From an uncultured Pelagibacteraceae bacterium (lineage in GTDB: Bacteria; Pseudomonadota; Alphaproteobacteria; Pelagibacterales; Pelagibacteraceae): a stretch of 49,391 nucleotides of DNA. This document shows, in pieces, positions 32,128 to 41,424 of the stretch. Numbering within the stretch: the stretch's first letter is position 1; every line of letters starts with the position of its first letter. The notes beneath the pieces are model-generated. The model did not search any database, was not told where the DNA came from, and saw only the letters and a list, made by a program, of their open reading frames with translations. The DNA lies in the NCBI GenBank assembly GCA_902603215.1, contig CACKTW010000001.1:50001-99391 (forward strand), written 5' to 3'. Position numbers and translations under genes: made by a program.

Positions 32128-33838
32128 AAAGAATAAAGAGTTTGCCAAATTACTATCCAATCAATTTTCTAAAACAAAAATCGAAGAGGGAAAATTAACC
32201 ACTGGAAAAGTCACCAAGATAAGTGAAAAATTAATTTTTGTTTATATACCGGGATGCAGAGCGGAAGGAACAATAGATGTAAATGAACTTAAATTGCTAA
32301 AAGAATTTGATAATTTAGAAGTAGGTTCTGATATTACCGTCTTGCTCGAAAAATTAGAAAATAGAGATGGAGATATAGTAATTAGTAGAGAAAAAGCTTT
32401 AAGATTTACAAATTTTGAAAAATTGGAAAAAGCTTTTGCAAAAAAAGAAATTGTTGAGGGAAAAATTATTTCTCGGGTAAAGGGAGGTTTTGTAGTTGAG
32501 GTTATGTCAACACTCGCATTTTTGCCGGGTAGCCAAATTGACATAAAGCCACTTAAAAATATTGATCATTTATTTAAAACTAATGAGAAGTTTCTTATTA
32601 TCAAGATAGATAAACAGAGACAAAATATTTGTGTTAGTCGAAGGGCAATCCTTGAGCAAACACGTAATGAACATAAAGATCAACTTTTAAGCAGATTTAA
32701 AGTTGGGGATATTGTTGAGGGAACTGTAAAAGGAATTACAGCCTACGGAATATTTTTTGATTTAGATGGTTATGATAGCTTAACTCATATTAATCATGTT
32801 AGTTGGAGTCGAATTGGTCATCCCGAAGAATTATTTTCAATAGGACAAAAACAAACGCTGAAAATCATAAGCATACAGGATGGAAAGATTTCTACATCAA
32901 TTAAGGAACTAACGCCTGATCCTTTTGAGGCAGAGATTAATAATTACAAAGTAGGAAATATCTATGATGGTATCGTAAAAAAAATTACTGATTATGGTGT
33001 TTTTTTTTCAATTGGAGAAAAAATTGAGGGGCTTTGCCATTCTTCCGAACTTTCTCATTTGAAAAAAAACGTATCTGCAAAAAAACTATTTTCTATATCT
33101 CAAAAAGTAAAAGTTAAGGTAAAAGAAATTGATATTGAAAAAAGACGAGTATCTTTAAGCTATAAAGATACTACTGAAAACCCTTGGGAAAAATTTAAAA
33201 AAGAACATGGTGAAGGATCAACAATTAAAGTAAAAATTAAAAATATTGCAGAGTTCGGTTTGTTTGTAACAATTAACAATTTTCCTTTGGAAGGACTCAT
33301 TCACAAAAATGACCTTTCGTACCAGGAAAAGAATGACGACTTAACAAAGTTCAATAAAAATGACGAAATTTCTGCTAAAGTTCTAGAAATAGATTCTGAA
33401 AAAGAAAAACTGAGGTTGGGTTTAAAACAATTGTTACCTGATCCTCTAGATTATTTCCAAGGAAAAAAAGCAGGAGAAATATTAACAGTAATTGTTAAAG
33501 AAACTTTGGAAAATGGAATAAAAGTTTCTCCTCCCGCTTGCTCAGTAAATTTCTTAATTAAAAAATCTCAAATCGCCGTAGACAAAGAAGATCAAAGAGT
33601 TAATCGTTTTAATAAAGGAGATAAAATAGACTGCATGATTCAAGAGTTGTCATTGGTAGATCGAAAAGTTTCATTATCAATCAAGATGTTAGAAGTAGAA
33701 CAAAATAAACAAGCTATTAAAAAATATGGTAGCGTAGATAGCGGAAAATCTTTGCCATTTGCAAATTTATCTGGTGTTTTAAAGAAAAAAATATCTAATG
33801 CTCTAGGCAAAAAAACTAAAAAGAAAACAGAAAAATAA
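32096..33838 (+). CDS. rpsA: 30S ribosomal protein S1
   Basis: Multiple S1 repeats (GDIVEGTVKGITAYGIFFDLDGYDSLTHIN and others). Confidence 0.96.
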   Translation: MEKIYKDLSSEKNKEFAKLLSNQFSKTKIEEGKLTTGKVTKISEKLIFVYIPGCRAEGTIDVNELKLLKEFDNLEVGSDITVLLEKLENRDGDIVISREKALRFTNFEKLEKAFAKKEIVEGKIISRVKGGFVVEVMSTLAFLPGSQIDIKPLKNIDHLFKTNEKFLIIKIDKQRQNICVSRRAILEQTRNEHKDQLLSRFKVGDIVEGTVKGITAYGIFFDLDGYDSLTHINHVSWSRIGHPEELFSIGQKQTLKIISIQDGKISTSIKELTPDPFEAEINNYKVGNIYDGIVKKITDYGVFFSIGEKIEGLCHSSELSHLKKNVSAKKLFSISQKVKVKVKEIDIEKRRVSLSYKDTTENPWEKFKKEHGEGSTIKVKIKNIAEFGLFVTINNFPLEGLIHKNDLSYQEKNDDLTKFNKNDEISAKVLEIDSEKEKLRLGLKQLLPDPLDYFQGKKAGEILTVIVKETLENGIKVSPPACSVNFLIKKSQIAVDKEDQRVNRFNKGDKIDCMIQELSLVDRKVSLSIKMLEVEQNKQAIKKYGSVDSGKSLPFANLSGVLKKKISNALGKKTKKKTEK

Positions 33839-33840
33839 AA

Positions 33841-34143
33841 TTGAGTGTAGTAAAAAGTCAAATTTTAGAACAATTAAAAAAAAACTACCCAAAATTTCCA
33901 AAAAAAAATTTAGAAAAAGCTTTAGATTTAGTTTTTGATGAAATTATAAACGGCCTTTCAAAAGGTAATAATGTTGAGATAAGGGGTTTTGGGTCTTTTA
34001 AAATCAAAAAATCAAAATCAAGGGAAGGAAGAAATCCAAAAAATGGTATTAAAATAAACATTCCTGAAAAAAATAAAGTTCAGTGGAAAATGAGTAAAGA
34101 TTTCCTAAAAAAAATTAACCTAGATTTTAATAATGAAAAATAA
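33841..34143 (+). CDS. ihfB: Integration host factor / HU family DNA-binding protein (TTG start)
   Basis: VEIRGFGSFKIKKSKSREGRNPKNGIKINIPEKNKVQWKMSKDF; downstream of rpsA as in other Proteobacteria. Confidence 0.93.
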   Translation: MSVVKSQILEQLKKNYPKFPKKNLEKALDLVFDEIINGLSKGNNVEIRGFGSFKIKKSKSREGRNPKNGIKINIPEKNKVQWKMSKDFLKKINLDFNNEK

Positions 34144-34822
34144 ACTTATTCTTGCTTTAGACTTGAATAACTTAGAAGAAGCTCTTTCCTTGGCAAAAAA
34201 AGTTAAGGATAAAATTTTTACGGTAAAATTAGGGTTAGAGTTTTTTAATTCTCATGGAAAAAAAGGAATAAGGGAATTTAATAAAATTGGAATTAACAAT
34301 ATTATGTTGGATTTAAAATTAAACGACATTCCTCAAACTGTTTATAAAGCAATTAAAGCTTTGAATGATATTGAATTTGGTTTCTTAACAATTCACGGCC
34401 AGGGTGGTAAATCAATGATTGATAAAGCAAAAGAGGCTGCTAGCGAAATTAAATCGAATCCCAAAATTATGATGGTCACAATTTTAACAGCTCTAAATGA
34501 TGAAGATTTAAAAGCTATAGGAAATAACAGTACCGTAATTGAACAAGTAGAAAAATTAGCAAAAGTAGCAAAAGAAATGGATGTTGGAATAGTATGTTCT
34601 GGACAAGAGGCAAAAATTGTTAGAAAAATTATTGGTCCTAATCTTTTAATTTTTACTCCTGGAATTCGCATGGATGCAGATAATAAAGATGATCAACAAC
34701 GTGTTTGTACTCCAGCTGAAAGTATAAAAAATGGATCTGATAAAATAATTATGGGAAGAAGCCTAATCAAAGGAAATATTGAAGAAAATTTAAGACGCAT
34801 ATCTGAATCTGTTAAAATATAA
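34133..34822 (+). CDS. pyrF: Orotidine 5'-phosphate decarboxylase
   Basis: LDLKLNDIPQTV catalytic motif, TIHGQGG, FTPGIR. Confidence 0.95.
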   Translation: MKNKLILALDLNNLEEALSLAKKVKDKIFTVKLGLEFFNSHGKKGIREFNKIGINNIMLDLKLNDIPQTVYKAIKALNDIEFGFLTIHGQGGKSMIDKAKEAASEIKSNPKIMMVTILTALNDEDLKAIGNNSTVIEQVEKLAKVAKEMDVGIVCSGQEAKIVRKIIGPNLLIFTPGIRMDADNKDDQQRVCTPAESIKNGSDKIIMGRSLIKGNIEENLRRISESVKI

Positions 34823-34825
34823 AGC

Positions 34826-35431
34826 ATGTCTATAGAATTAAAAATCTGTGGCATAAGTTCTGAAAATATTATCAAAACCATTGTCGAAAATGGAGGATGC
34901 CAATACTTAGGTTTTGTTTTTTATCCGCCTTCACCAAGAAATCTTTCAATTGAACAATCAAAAAAGCTTACTTCGATGGTTCCAAAACATATTAAAAAAG
35001 TTGCTGTTGTCGTAAAACCAGAAAATAGTTTTATGGAAAAAGTTAAAGATCAATTTGATTATTTTCAAGTTTATGATGTGTCTCCAGAAAGAGTTAAGGA
35101 GTTAAAATTAATATCTAATAAAAAAATTATTCAGTCTATAAAAGTAAAAAAAGAAGAAGATATAGATTTATATAAAGAATATGTTGGAATTGCAGATGAG
35201 TTTCTATTTGATTCACCGGGAATGGAAAAAAGCTCTAATTTCAATTGGGATTACTTAAAAAATATTGAAATAAAAGAATGGTTTTTAGCAGGCGGCATTA
35301 ATATTGATAATTTCGATAAAGCAAAAAATATTGCGCAAAAAATTGATATTTCTTCTGGTTTAGAGGATAATCCTGGAAAAAAATCGGTAAAAAAAATCTC
35401 AGATTTTTTATCAAAATTAAAAAGCTTATGA
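34826..35431 (+). CDS. trpF: Phosphoribosylanthranilate isomerase (divergent)
   Basis: LKICGI N-terminus, FVFYPPSPRNLS, LAGGINIDN, DISSGLEDNPGKKS; directly upstream of trpB. Confidence 0.9.
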   Translation: MSIELKICGISSENIIKTIVENGGCQYLGFVFYPPSPRNLSIEQSKKLTSMVPKHIKKVAVVVKPENSFMEKVKDQFDYFQVYDVSPERVKELKLISNKKIIQSIKVKKEEDIDLYKEYVGIADEFLFDSPGMEKSSNFNWDYLKNIEIKEWFLAGGINIDNFDKAKNIAQKIDISSGLEDNPGKKSVKKISDFLSKLKSL

Positions 35432-36654
35432 TCAAAATAAAAAAGAATAAACTTTTAATTGACCAGCACGACAAAAATGGTTTTTGGGGAAAATTTGGTG
35501 GAAATTTTATACCTGAAACTTTGAAAAAACCTGTGGAAGATCTAGCAATCTTATTTGAAAAATTGAGAAAAGATAAAAAATTTATTCGAGAAAGAGATTA
35601 CTATTTCAAAAATTGGGTTGGATCACCTACTCCTTTTGTAAAACTTGAAAACTTAACAGCACATTTGGGTGGTGCCCAAATATGGGCAAAAGTCGTGTCT
35701 GAAGCTAATGGCGGCGCTCACAAAATTTATAATGCTACTGTCCATAGCCTTATAGCTAAGAGAGCAGGAAAAAAATATATAGTTGGAGACACTGGAGCAG
35801 GATACGCTGGAAAAATGTTAAGCATGGCAGCAAAAAAATTTGGTTTAAAATGTAAAATATTTATGGGTGCAAAAGATATTAAAAGGCAAAAACCTAATTG
35901 CGATGCTATGCGAAAAAATGGCGCCGAAATAGTTCCTGTTTATACAGGCAGCCAAACTCTCGTAGACGCTGTCAGCGAGTGTATGCGATATTGGGTATCT
36001 AATTGCCTAACCACGTCAATGTGCGTGGGCTCAACTGTTGGGCCAAATATATTTGTGAAAATTTGTGGATGGAGCACTTCACAAATTTCTAGAGAACTAA
36101 TTCTGCAAATAAAAGAAGAATTTGGAGAAATTCCGAAAAAGTTGAAATTAATAAATTGTGTTGGGGGAGGTTCATCAAGTTTTGGTTTTTGGAATGAATT
36201 TATGCATTACAACAAAAAACAAATTGAGTTTATTGGTGTTGAAGCAGGTGGACCAAAAAAAAGCAAAAGGCACGCCGCTCCTCTAACTTACGGATCAAAA
36301 ATTGGAATTTTGCATGGCGCTGCTCAATATGTAAATCAAAATACAGATGGTCAAATAGAAGAAACAGAATCAATAAGTGCTGGATTAGATTATCCTGGTG
36401 TCTCTCCACTTCATTGTTTTTTAAAAGATGTAAAAAGAGCAAGATATACTGCAGCAACTGACGAAGAGGCTTTAAAAGCTTATCAATTAGTTACTAAATA
36501 CGAAAATTTAAACCCTAGCTTAGAACCAAGTCACGCATTTGCCGAGGCAATTAAAATAGCTCCAAAATTAAGCAAGGATACAATCATAATCGTGAACTCA
36601 TGTGGTGATGCGCAAAAAGATCGTGACATTTTGAGAAAAAGATTAGGAAAATAA
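35428..36654 (+). CDS. trpB: Tryptophan synthase subunit beta (divergent)
   Basis: FGGNFIPETL, GGAHKIYNA (PLP Lys), MGAKDIKRQKPN, SISAGLDYPGVSPLH, NPSLEPSHA; between trpF and trpA. Confidence 0.9.
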   Translation: MIKIKKNKLLIDQHDKNGFWGKFGGNFIPETLKKPVEDLAILFEKLRKDKKFIRERDYYFKNWVGSPTPFVKLENLTAHLGGAQIWAKVVSEANGGAHKIYNATVHSLIAKRAGKKYIVGDTGAGYAGKMLSMAAKKFGLKCKIFMGAKDIKRQKPNCDAMRKNGAEIVPVYTGSQTLVDAVSECMRYWVSNCLTTSMCVGSTVGPNIFVKICGWSTSQISRELILQIKEEFGEIPKKLKLINCVGGGSSSFGFWNEFMHYNKKQIEFIGVEAGGPKKSKRHAAPLTYGSKIGILHGAAQYVNQNTDGQIEETESISAGLDYPGVSPLHCFLKDVKRARYTAATDEEALKAYQLVTKYENLNPSLEPSHAFAEAIKIAPKLSKDTIIIVNSCGDAQKDRDILRKRLGK

Positions 36655-36656
36655 AA

Positions 36657-37466
36657 ATGACTATATCGCCAATTAGTTTAGCCTTTGAAAAATCTAAAAA
36701 AGAAAGAAGACCCGCTTTACTTACTTATACTGTCGCTGGAGATAATACTAAAAAAAAATCATTAGAAATATTAAATTCTATTTCAAATTATGCTGACATT
36801 TGTGAAATAGGTTTTCCTCATAACACGCCTATAGCAGATGGTGGACAAATTCAAACAGCTTCATATCGGGCAATTAAAAACGGTATTAAAATGAGAGACG
36901 TCTTTCAAATCGTAAAGGAATTTAAAAAAAATAAAAATGCAAAACCTGTAATTTTAATGGGTTATTACAATATGATATGCCAATATGGACAAAACAAATT
37001 TTTAAAAAAGTGTAAACAAGTGGGAGTGAATGGCTTGATTGTAGTTGATCTACCTTGGCCAGATAATATAAATTTTGCAAAAAAATGTAGAAAAAATTCT
37101 ATTAGTTTTGTACAACTTTTATCCCCGACTACATCAAAAGCAAGAATGAAAAAAATTATTAGTAATTCACATGATATGCTTTACTACATTAGCATGCTGT
37201 CTACTACTGGAGAAAAACTTAAAGTGTCTCCTAGAAATATTTTAAAAAATTATGTAAAAATTAAAAAAATAATTAAAAATAGAAAAAAAAATCTTGTAAT
37301 TGGTTTTGGAATCACAAGTAAAAATATCTCATCCTTTAAATCCTCAGATGGATGTGTTGTTGGTAGCGAAATCTGTAAAAAAATTTCAAAATCAATTAAA
37401 AATCGACAAAATCCTGTCACAAATGTAAGTAATATGGTAAAAAGTTTGAAAAGCAAAATTGCATGA
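36657..37466 (+). CDS. trpA: Tryptophan synthase subunit alpha (divergent)
   Basis: CEIGFPHNTPIADGGQIQ with catalytic-type Glu and Asp, VILMGYYNMICQYG, VIGFGI; downstream of trpB. Confidence 0.9.
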   Translation: MTISPISLAFEKSKKERRPALLTYTVAGDNTKKKSLEILNSISNYADICEIGFPHNTPIADGGQIQTASYRAIKNGIKMRDVFQIVKEFKKNKNAKPVILMGYYNMICQYGQNKFLKKCKQVGVNGLIVVDLPWPDNINFAKKCRKNSISFVQLLSPTTSKARMKKIISNSHDMLYYISMLSTTGEKLKVSPRNILKNYVKIKKIIKNRKKNLVIGFGITSKNISSFKSSDGCVVGSEICKKISKSIKNRQNPVTNVSNMVKSLKSKIA

Positions 37467-38419
37467 ATTGGATAAAAGATAAAATCAAAAAATTTTCTCA
37501 ACAGGTAAAAAAAATTGTTAGGTCTCGCCCAACAGCAAAAGAAGTTGCTGAGGGTTTATTTAAAACTTGTCCTGTTTGTTCAAAAATTAACCTTAAAGAT
37601 GAAATGAAAAAGAATTATGAAATTTGTTCTTGTAGTTACCATTTTGAAATTTCACCAATTGATAGATTCCAAAAATTATTTGATTCTGGAACTTATGAAA
37701 TAGTTAAAACAAATTATACAAATCCAGACCCTCTAAAATTTGAAATGGATGGAACAAAATACATTGATAAAAGAAAAAAATATCAAAAAATTACAAAAAT
37801 GGATTCAGCTCTTTTAGGAAGTTTTGGAAAAATAAATAATCTTTCTGCAGTAGTTGTTGCTCATGATTGGCGCTTTGGTGGAGGAGCATGGTCCCCTCAA
37901 GAGTCAGATTATTTTGTAGAGTGTGCACAAAAAGCAATTGATGAAAAGGTTGATCTTTTTCTAACTATTTATCAAACTGGTGGGGTTGCTGTAACAACTG
38001 GAGTCACAGGTTTAGCTTCTGCAATGGTAAAAGGAACAATTGCTCTTCAAGAATTAAAGAAAAAAAATATTCTCACAATTGCAATTGCTTGTGCAAAAAC
38101 AACTGGTGGACCATATGCTAGTACTTTTTTTAATCACGATTTAGTTGGTATAGAAGAAAAAAATGCAAAAAGTATTTTATTTGCCGGCGCTAGAGTTTCT
38201 CGTAATGCATCAACTGGTGAGCTACCTCAAGATTTTGGTACAAGTGTAGGTTTAGAACGAACTGCTAGAGTTGATTTTGTTCTAGATAATCGACATGAAA
38301 TTAAAAATATAGTAACAACTTTAACTAAAATCTTGAAAAAGAAAAATTCTCAAGAAAATCTCTCAGAGACAAATGAAACTAAAAAAGATTCTGAATCGAT
38401 TACTTCAGCTGCATCCTAG
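37463..38419 (+). CDS. accD: Acetyl-CoA carboxylase carboxyltransferase subunit beta
   Basis: CPVC...CSC N-terminal zinc region, DWRFGGGAWSPQESDYFVE; between trpA and folC as in other Proteobacteria. Confidence 0.94.
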   Translation: MNWIKDKIKKFSQQVKKIVRSRPTAKEVAEGLFKTCPVCSKINLKDEMKKNYEICSCSYHFEISPIDRFQKLFDSGTYEIVKTNYTNPDPLKFEMDGTKYIDKRKKYQKITKMDSALLGSFGKINNLSAVVVAHDWRFGGGAWSPQESDYFVECAQKAIDEKVDLFLTIYQTGGVAVTTGVTGLASAMVKGTIALQELKKKNILTIAIACAKTTGGPYASTFFNHDLVGIEEKNAKSILFAGARVSRNASTGELPQDFGTSVGLERTARVDFVLDNRHEIKNIVTTLTKILKKKNSQENLSETNETKKDSESITSAAS

Positions 38420-39638
38420 AAAAATCGACTTAACTTTAGATAGAACTTTTAATCTTCTTAAAAAATTAGGAAATCCTCAAGATAAACTTAAAAATGTGAT
38501 TTCAGTTGTTGGCACTAACGGTAAATTTTCTATTTGTCAAAGCTTAAAGGCAATACTTAATGAATCGGGACATAAATGTAACTTGTATTTATCTCCCAGT
38601 CTTCAGTCCTATACAGAACGTTTTGTATTTGATGATAACGAAATAAGTGATGAAAATTTAGTAAATCTACTTCAAGATATCGAAAAAATATTAGGAAACG
38701 ACACTGCAACACTTTTTGAAATACTCACTTGTTCATATTTAAAATACTGCGAACAATTTAAAGATAACATAACTATTATCGAAGCTGGTTTATTTCATCA
38801 ATTTGATTCTACAAATGTTTTTAAAAAAAATTTAGGCTCAATAATAAGCTCTGTGGGCCTTGACCACTTGGAATGGGTTAAAAATAAAACAATTGATAGT
38901 GTTATACATGAAAAAACAATCAAGTTATTAGATTCAAATATATTTGTTAATATGCAAGAAAATAAAGAGATTAAATCTAAAATTGAAAAAGCTCTAAAAA
39001 ATAATAACTCTAATAAATATTTCTTTGGAAAAGATTTTCACTACTTAAAAGCAGAAAATAATTTTATTCAATATGAGGATGGCCAGGGATCAATTATGTT
39101 GCCTGAACCAAGCGTATTGGGAGACCATCAACTCGGAAACATAAGTACAGCAATTATTGCTTGTAGAAAATTATTTAATATCAAAGATAATAATATTAAA
39201 AAAGGAATAACTAAAATTGAGCTTAAAGGAAGATTGCAAGAGATTAAATCGGGTAAACTTAAAAACCTGGTAGGTCGTAATAGGCTAATACTAGATGGGG
39301 GCCATAATGTAAATTCTTCAAAATCTATTGCAAATTGGATAAAACAACAAAACCAACAAGTTCACTTGATTGTTGGTATGATGAAAAATAAAGATCATGA
39401 AGGTTTTGTTAATTCTTTTAAAGATATAGTGGAATCAATAACTTTAATCGATGTACCTAATCAAGAGAGGTCCATCACAAAAGAAGAATTTAAAAATAAA
39501 TTAAATGGAAATCATAAAAATATAAAAACTGGTGAAAGTATAATTCAAAGTATCAAGAGTCTTGGTCAAAAAAATAATTCGATAATTTTGGTTGTGGGCT
39601 CTCTCTATTTGACAGGAGAAGTTTTGAATTTGAATTAA
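38373..39638 (+). CDS. folC: FolC-type folylpolyglutamate synthase / dihydrofolate synthase (divergent)
   Basis: VVGTNGKFSICQSL, VGLDHLEWV, LDGGHNVNSS; downstream of accD. Confidence 0.9.
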   Translation: MKLKKILNRLLQLHPRKIDLTLDRTFNLLKKLGNPQDKLKNVISVVGTNGKFSICQSLKAILNESGHKCNLYLSPSLQSYTERFVFDDNEISDENLVNLLQDIEKILGNDTATLFEILTCSYLKYCEQFKDNITIIEAGLFHQFDSTNVFKKNLGSIISSVGLDHLEWVKNKTIDSVIHEKTIKLLDSNIFVNMQENKEIKSKIEKALKNNNSNKYFFGKDFHYLKAENNFIQYEDGQGSIMLPEPSVLGDHQLGNISTAIIACRKLFNIKDNNIKKGITKIELKGRLQEIKSGKLKNLVGRNRLILDGGHNVNSSKSIANWIKQQNQQVHLIVGMMKNKDHEGFVNSFKDIVESITLIDVPNQERSITKEEFKNKLNGNHKNIKTGESIIQSIKSLGQKNNSIILVVGSLYLTGEVLNLN

Positions 39639-39955
39639 ATATTTTCTTTAATCCAAGAAATAATATTAGATTTTGTAGTGGCTCCAACTTTTGTGGCTTT
39701 TAATTCACCACTTTTAAAAAGTAACATTGTGGGAATTCCTCTGACCCCATATTTTACTGGCTGATTAGGCTCAGAATCAATATTATGTTTTGCTATTGTA
39801 ATTACATCTGTCATTTCGTTTGAAATTTCTTCTAACAATGGTCCAACTTCTCTACAAGGAGCACACCAGGAAGCCCAAAAATCAACCAATACCGGTTTTG
39901 GCGATTCTAAGACCTCTTTTTGAAAATTATCATCAGTAACATTGATTGTTGCCAT
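39635..39955 (-). CDS. trxA: Thioredoxin
   Basis: VDFWASWCAPCREVGPLLEEI, GIPTMLLFKSGE. Confidence 0.96.
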   Translation of the reverse strand: MATINVTDDNFQKEVLESPKPVLVDFWASWCAPCREVGPLLEEISNEMTDVITIAKHNIDSEPNQPVKYGVRGIPTMLLFKSGELKATKVGATTKSNIISWIKENI

Positions 39956-39989
39956 AAAGTGCTTTTATTATAAAATTTTTCAAAGTCAA

Positions 39990-41417
39990 CTACTTAAGAT
40001 GTTCTTCATAATTTTTTCTCATTTCAGATATATATGAGTCAACCTCATTGACATAATCTAATTTTTCCTTTGAAATTTCTTTTTCATTTCTCATATTATC
40101 AATTAGATTTTCAGCCATTGGGATTGTGGTAAAGTCAGTTTCTTCAACATTCAATATTTTTTTTGCAATATCTCTATTAATTTTTTGAAGTTCTTCTTTT
40201 TTTAAAACTTCGGGTTGATTTTGATAAATCAGTCTTTTCCCAAAATATTTAAACCTAGGATCTTCAATTTGCGAAACAATATCATCTCTTTTTTTCCAAT
40301 CTTCTAATGAATGAAATTCGGCCATTAAACTAGTATCTTCAGGATTTTTTACAAATCCATCTGAATAAAGTCTATCTTCATAGGCTAGTTCCTTTTTTTC
40401 TTTACCTTGTTGTTTTTCTCTTACTAATTCACCTAGTGCAAAACTTACTTTTTCTGAAAACTTTTTGTTTTCATGAATTATATCTGCTCTTTCTTTTATT
40501 TTTTTTAATCCAATATTTTTATAAATGTCTAGCTCTAAGGCAAAATTTTTATTTAAAATAATTGGGTGCTTATTAGCTGGTAACGCTCTTGCCCATTTTC
40601 CCGGTTTTTTAAGTTCCTTTTTTAAGGAATTCATATCTAAATTGATTAAATCTTTTGGATCTTGTTCCAAGCAAAAAACAATTGGCCATTTATATTCACC
40701 ATGATCACAAAGGTAAGTTGTCAAAAAAGGACGTGCTTTACCATAATAATAAAAACTAGTTGTAAAAACTCTCTCTTTTTGAAGTATATCTAATACTTTG
40801 TGTTTAGAGGTCGTATTAAAAGATTCTTCGTAAATTGCTTTTGCATTTTTTTTAATGATTTCCATTACACCTAGACAAGCTTCACAATCTGAAATAGCGG
40901 TATGAAATTGCTTAACTTTTATGTCATTAATAGTGCTAAGTTTTTCGAGCTTAAATTCTGGATTTTTCTTTTCCGAAAAAGTTGTGTTTATTGATTTTGG
41001 AAAAAAAAGCTTACTACTTCTTGCAACTGGCAAAAAGTCTGCCTGTTCATTAGAATTTGTATTCAAAGTATAGGGAGGAAATAAGCTTTTATAATTTTCT
41101 TTCTGAATCATAATAAAATCAAAGCCTATCGAATTCCAGCCCATCCAAATACAAGGAGACCATTTTTTAATTATCCTATGAAGTTCTGTCATTAATTGAA
41201 AATGACTACGATTAGAATTTATCATTTGTTGAAAACCTTTATTGACCCATAAGCTATAAGGATCTGGGACATGTCCTGGTTTATTTCTACAATTTAATTC
41301 AAAACGATCTAATTCTTTTAATTCAGAAGAAAGCAAAATTCCCGCAATAGAAATTATCGAAGAGTAGCTAGTTGATGCACCTTGGCTTTCAATATCAATT
41401 ATTGCAATATTTTTCAT
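39990..41417 (-). CDS. sbcB: Exonuclease I (SbcB)-like DEDDh 3'-5' exonuclease
   Basis: IIDIESQG (DxE), GWNSIGFDFIMIQKENY, HTAISDCEA (HxxxxD); C-terminal EDPRFKYFGKRLIYQNQPEVL resembles the ExoI C-domain; start MKNIAIID chosen. Confidence 0.85.
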   Translation of the reverse strand: MKNIAIIDIESQGASTSYSSIISIAGILLSSELKELDRFELNCRNKPGHVPDPYSLWVNKGFQQMINSNRSHFQLMTELHRIIKKWSPCIWMGWNSIGFDFIMIQKENYKSLFPPYTLNTNSNEQADFLPVARSSKLFFPKSINTTFSEKKNPEFKLEKLSTINDIKVKQFHTAISDCEACLGVMEIIKKNAKAIYEESFNTTSKHKVLDILQKERVFTTSFYYYGKARPFLTTYLCDHGEYKWPIVFCLEQDPKDLINLDMNSLKKELKKPGKWARALPANKHPIILNKNFALELDIYKNIGLKKIKERADIIHENKKFSEKVSFALGELVREKQQGKEKKELAYEDRLYSDGFVKNPEDTSLMAEFHSLEDWKKRDDIVSQIEDPRFKYFGKRLIYQNQPEVLKKEELQKINRDIAKKILNVEETDFTTIPMAENLIDNMRNEKEISKEKLDYVNEVDSYISEMRKNYEEHLK

Positions 41418-41424
41418 AATTTGT

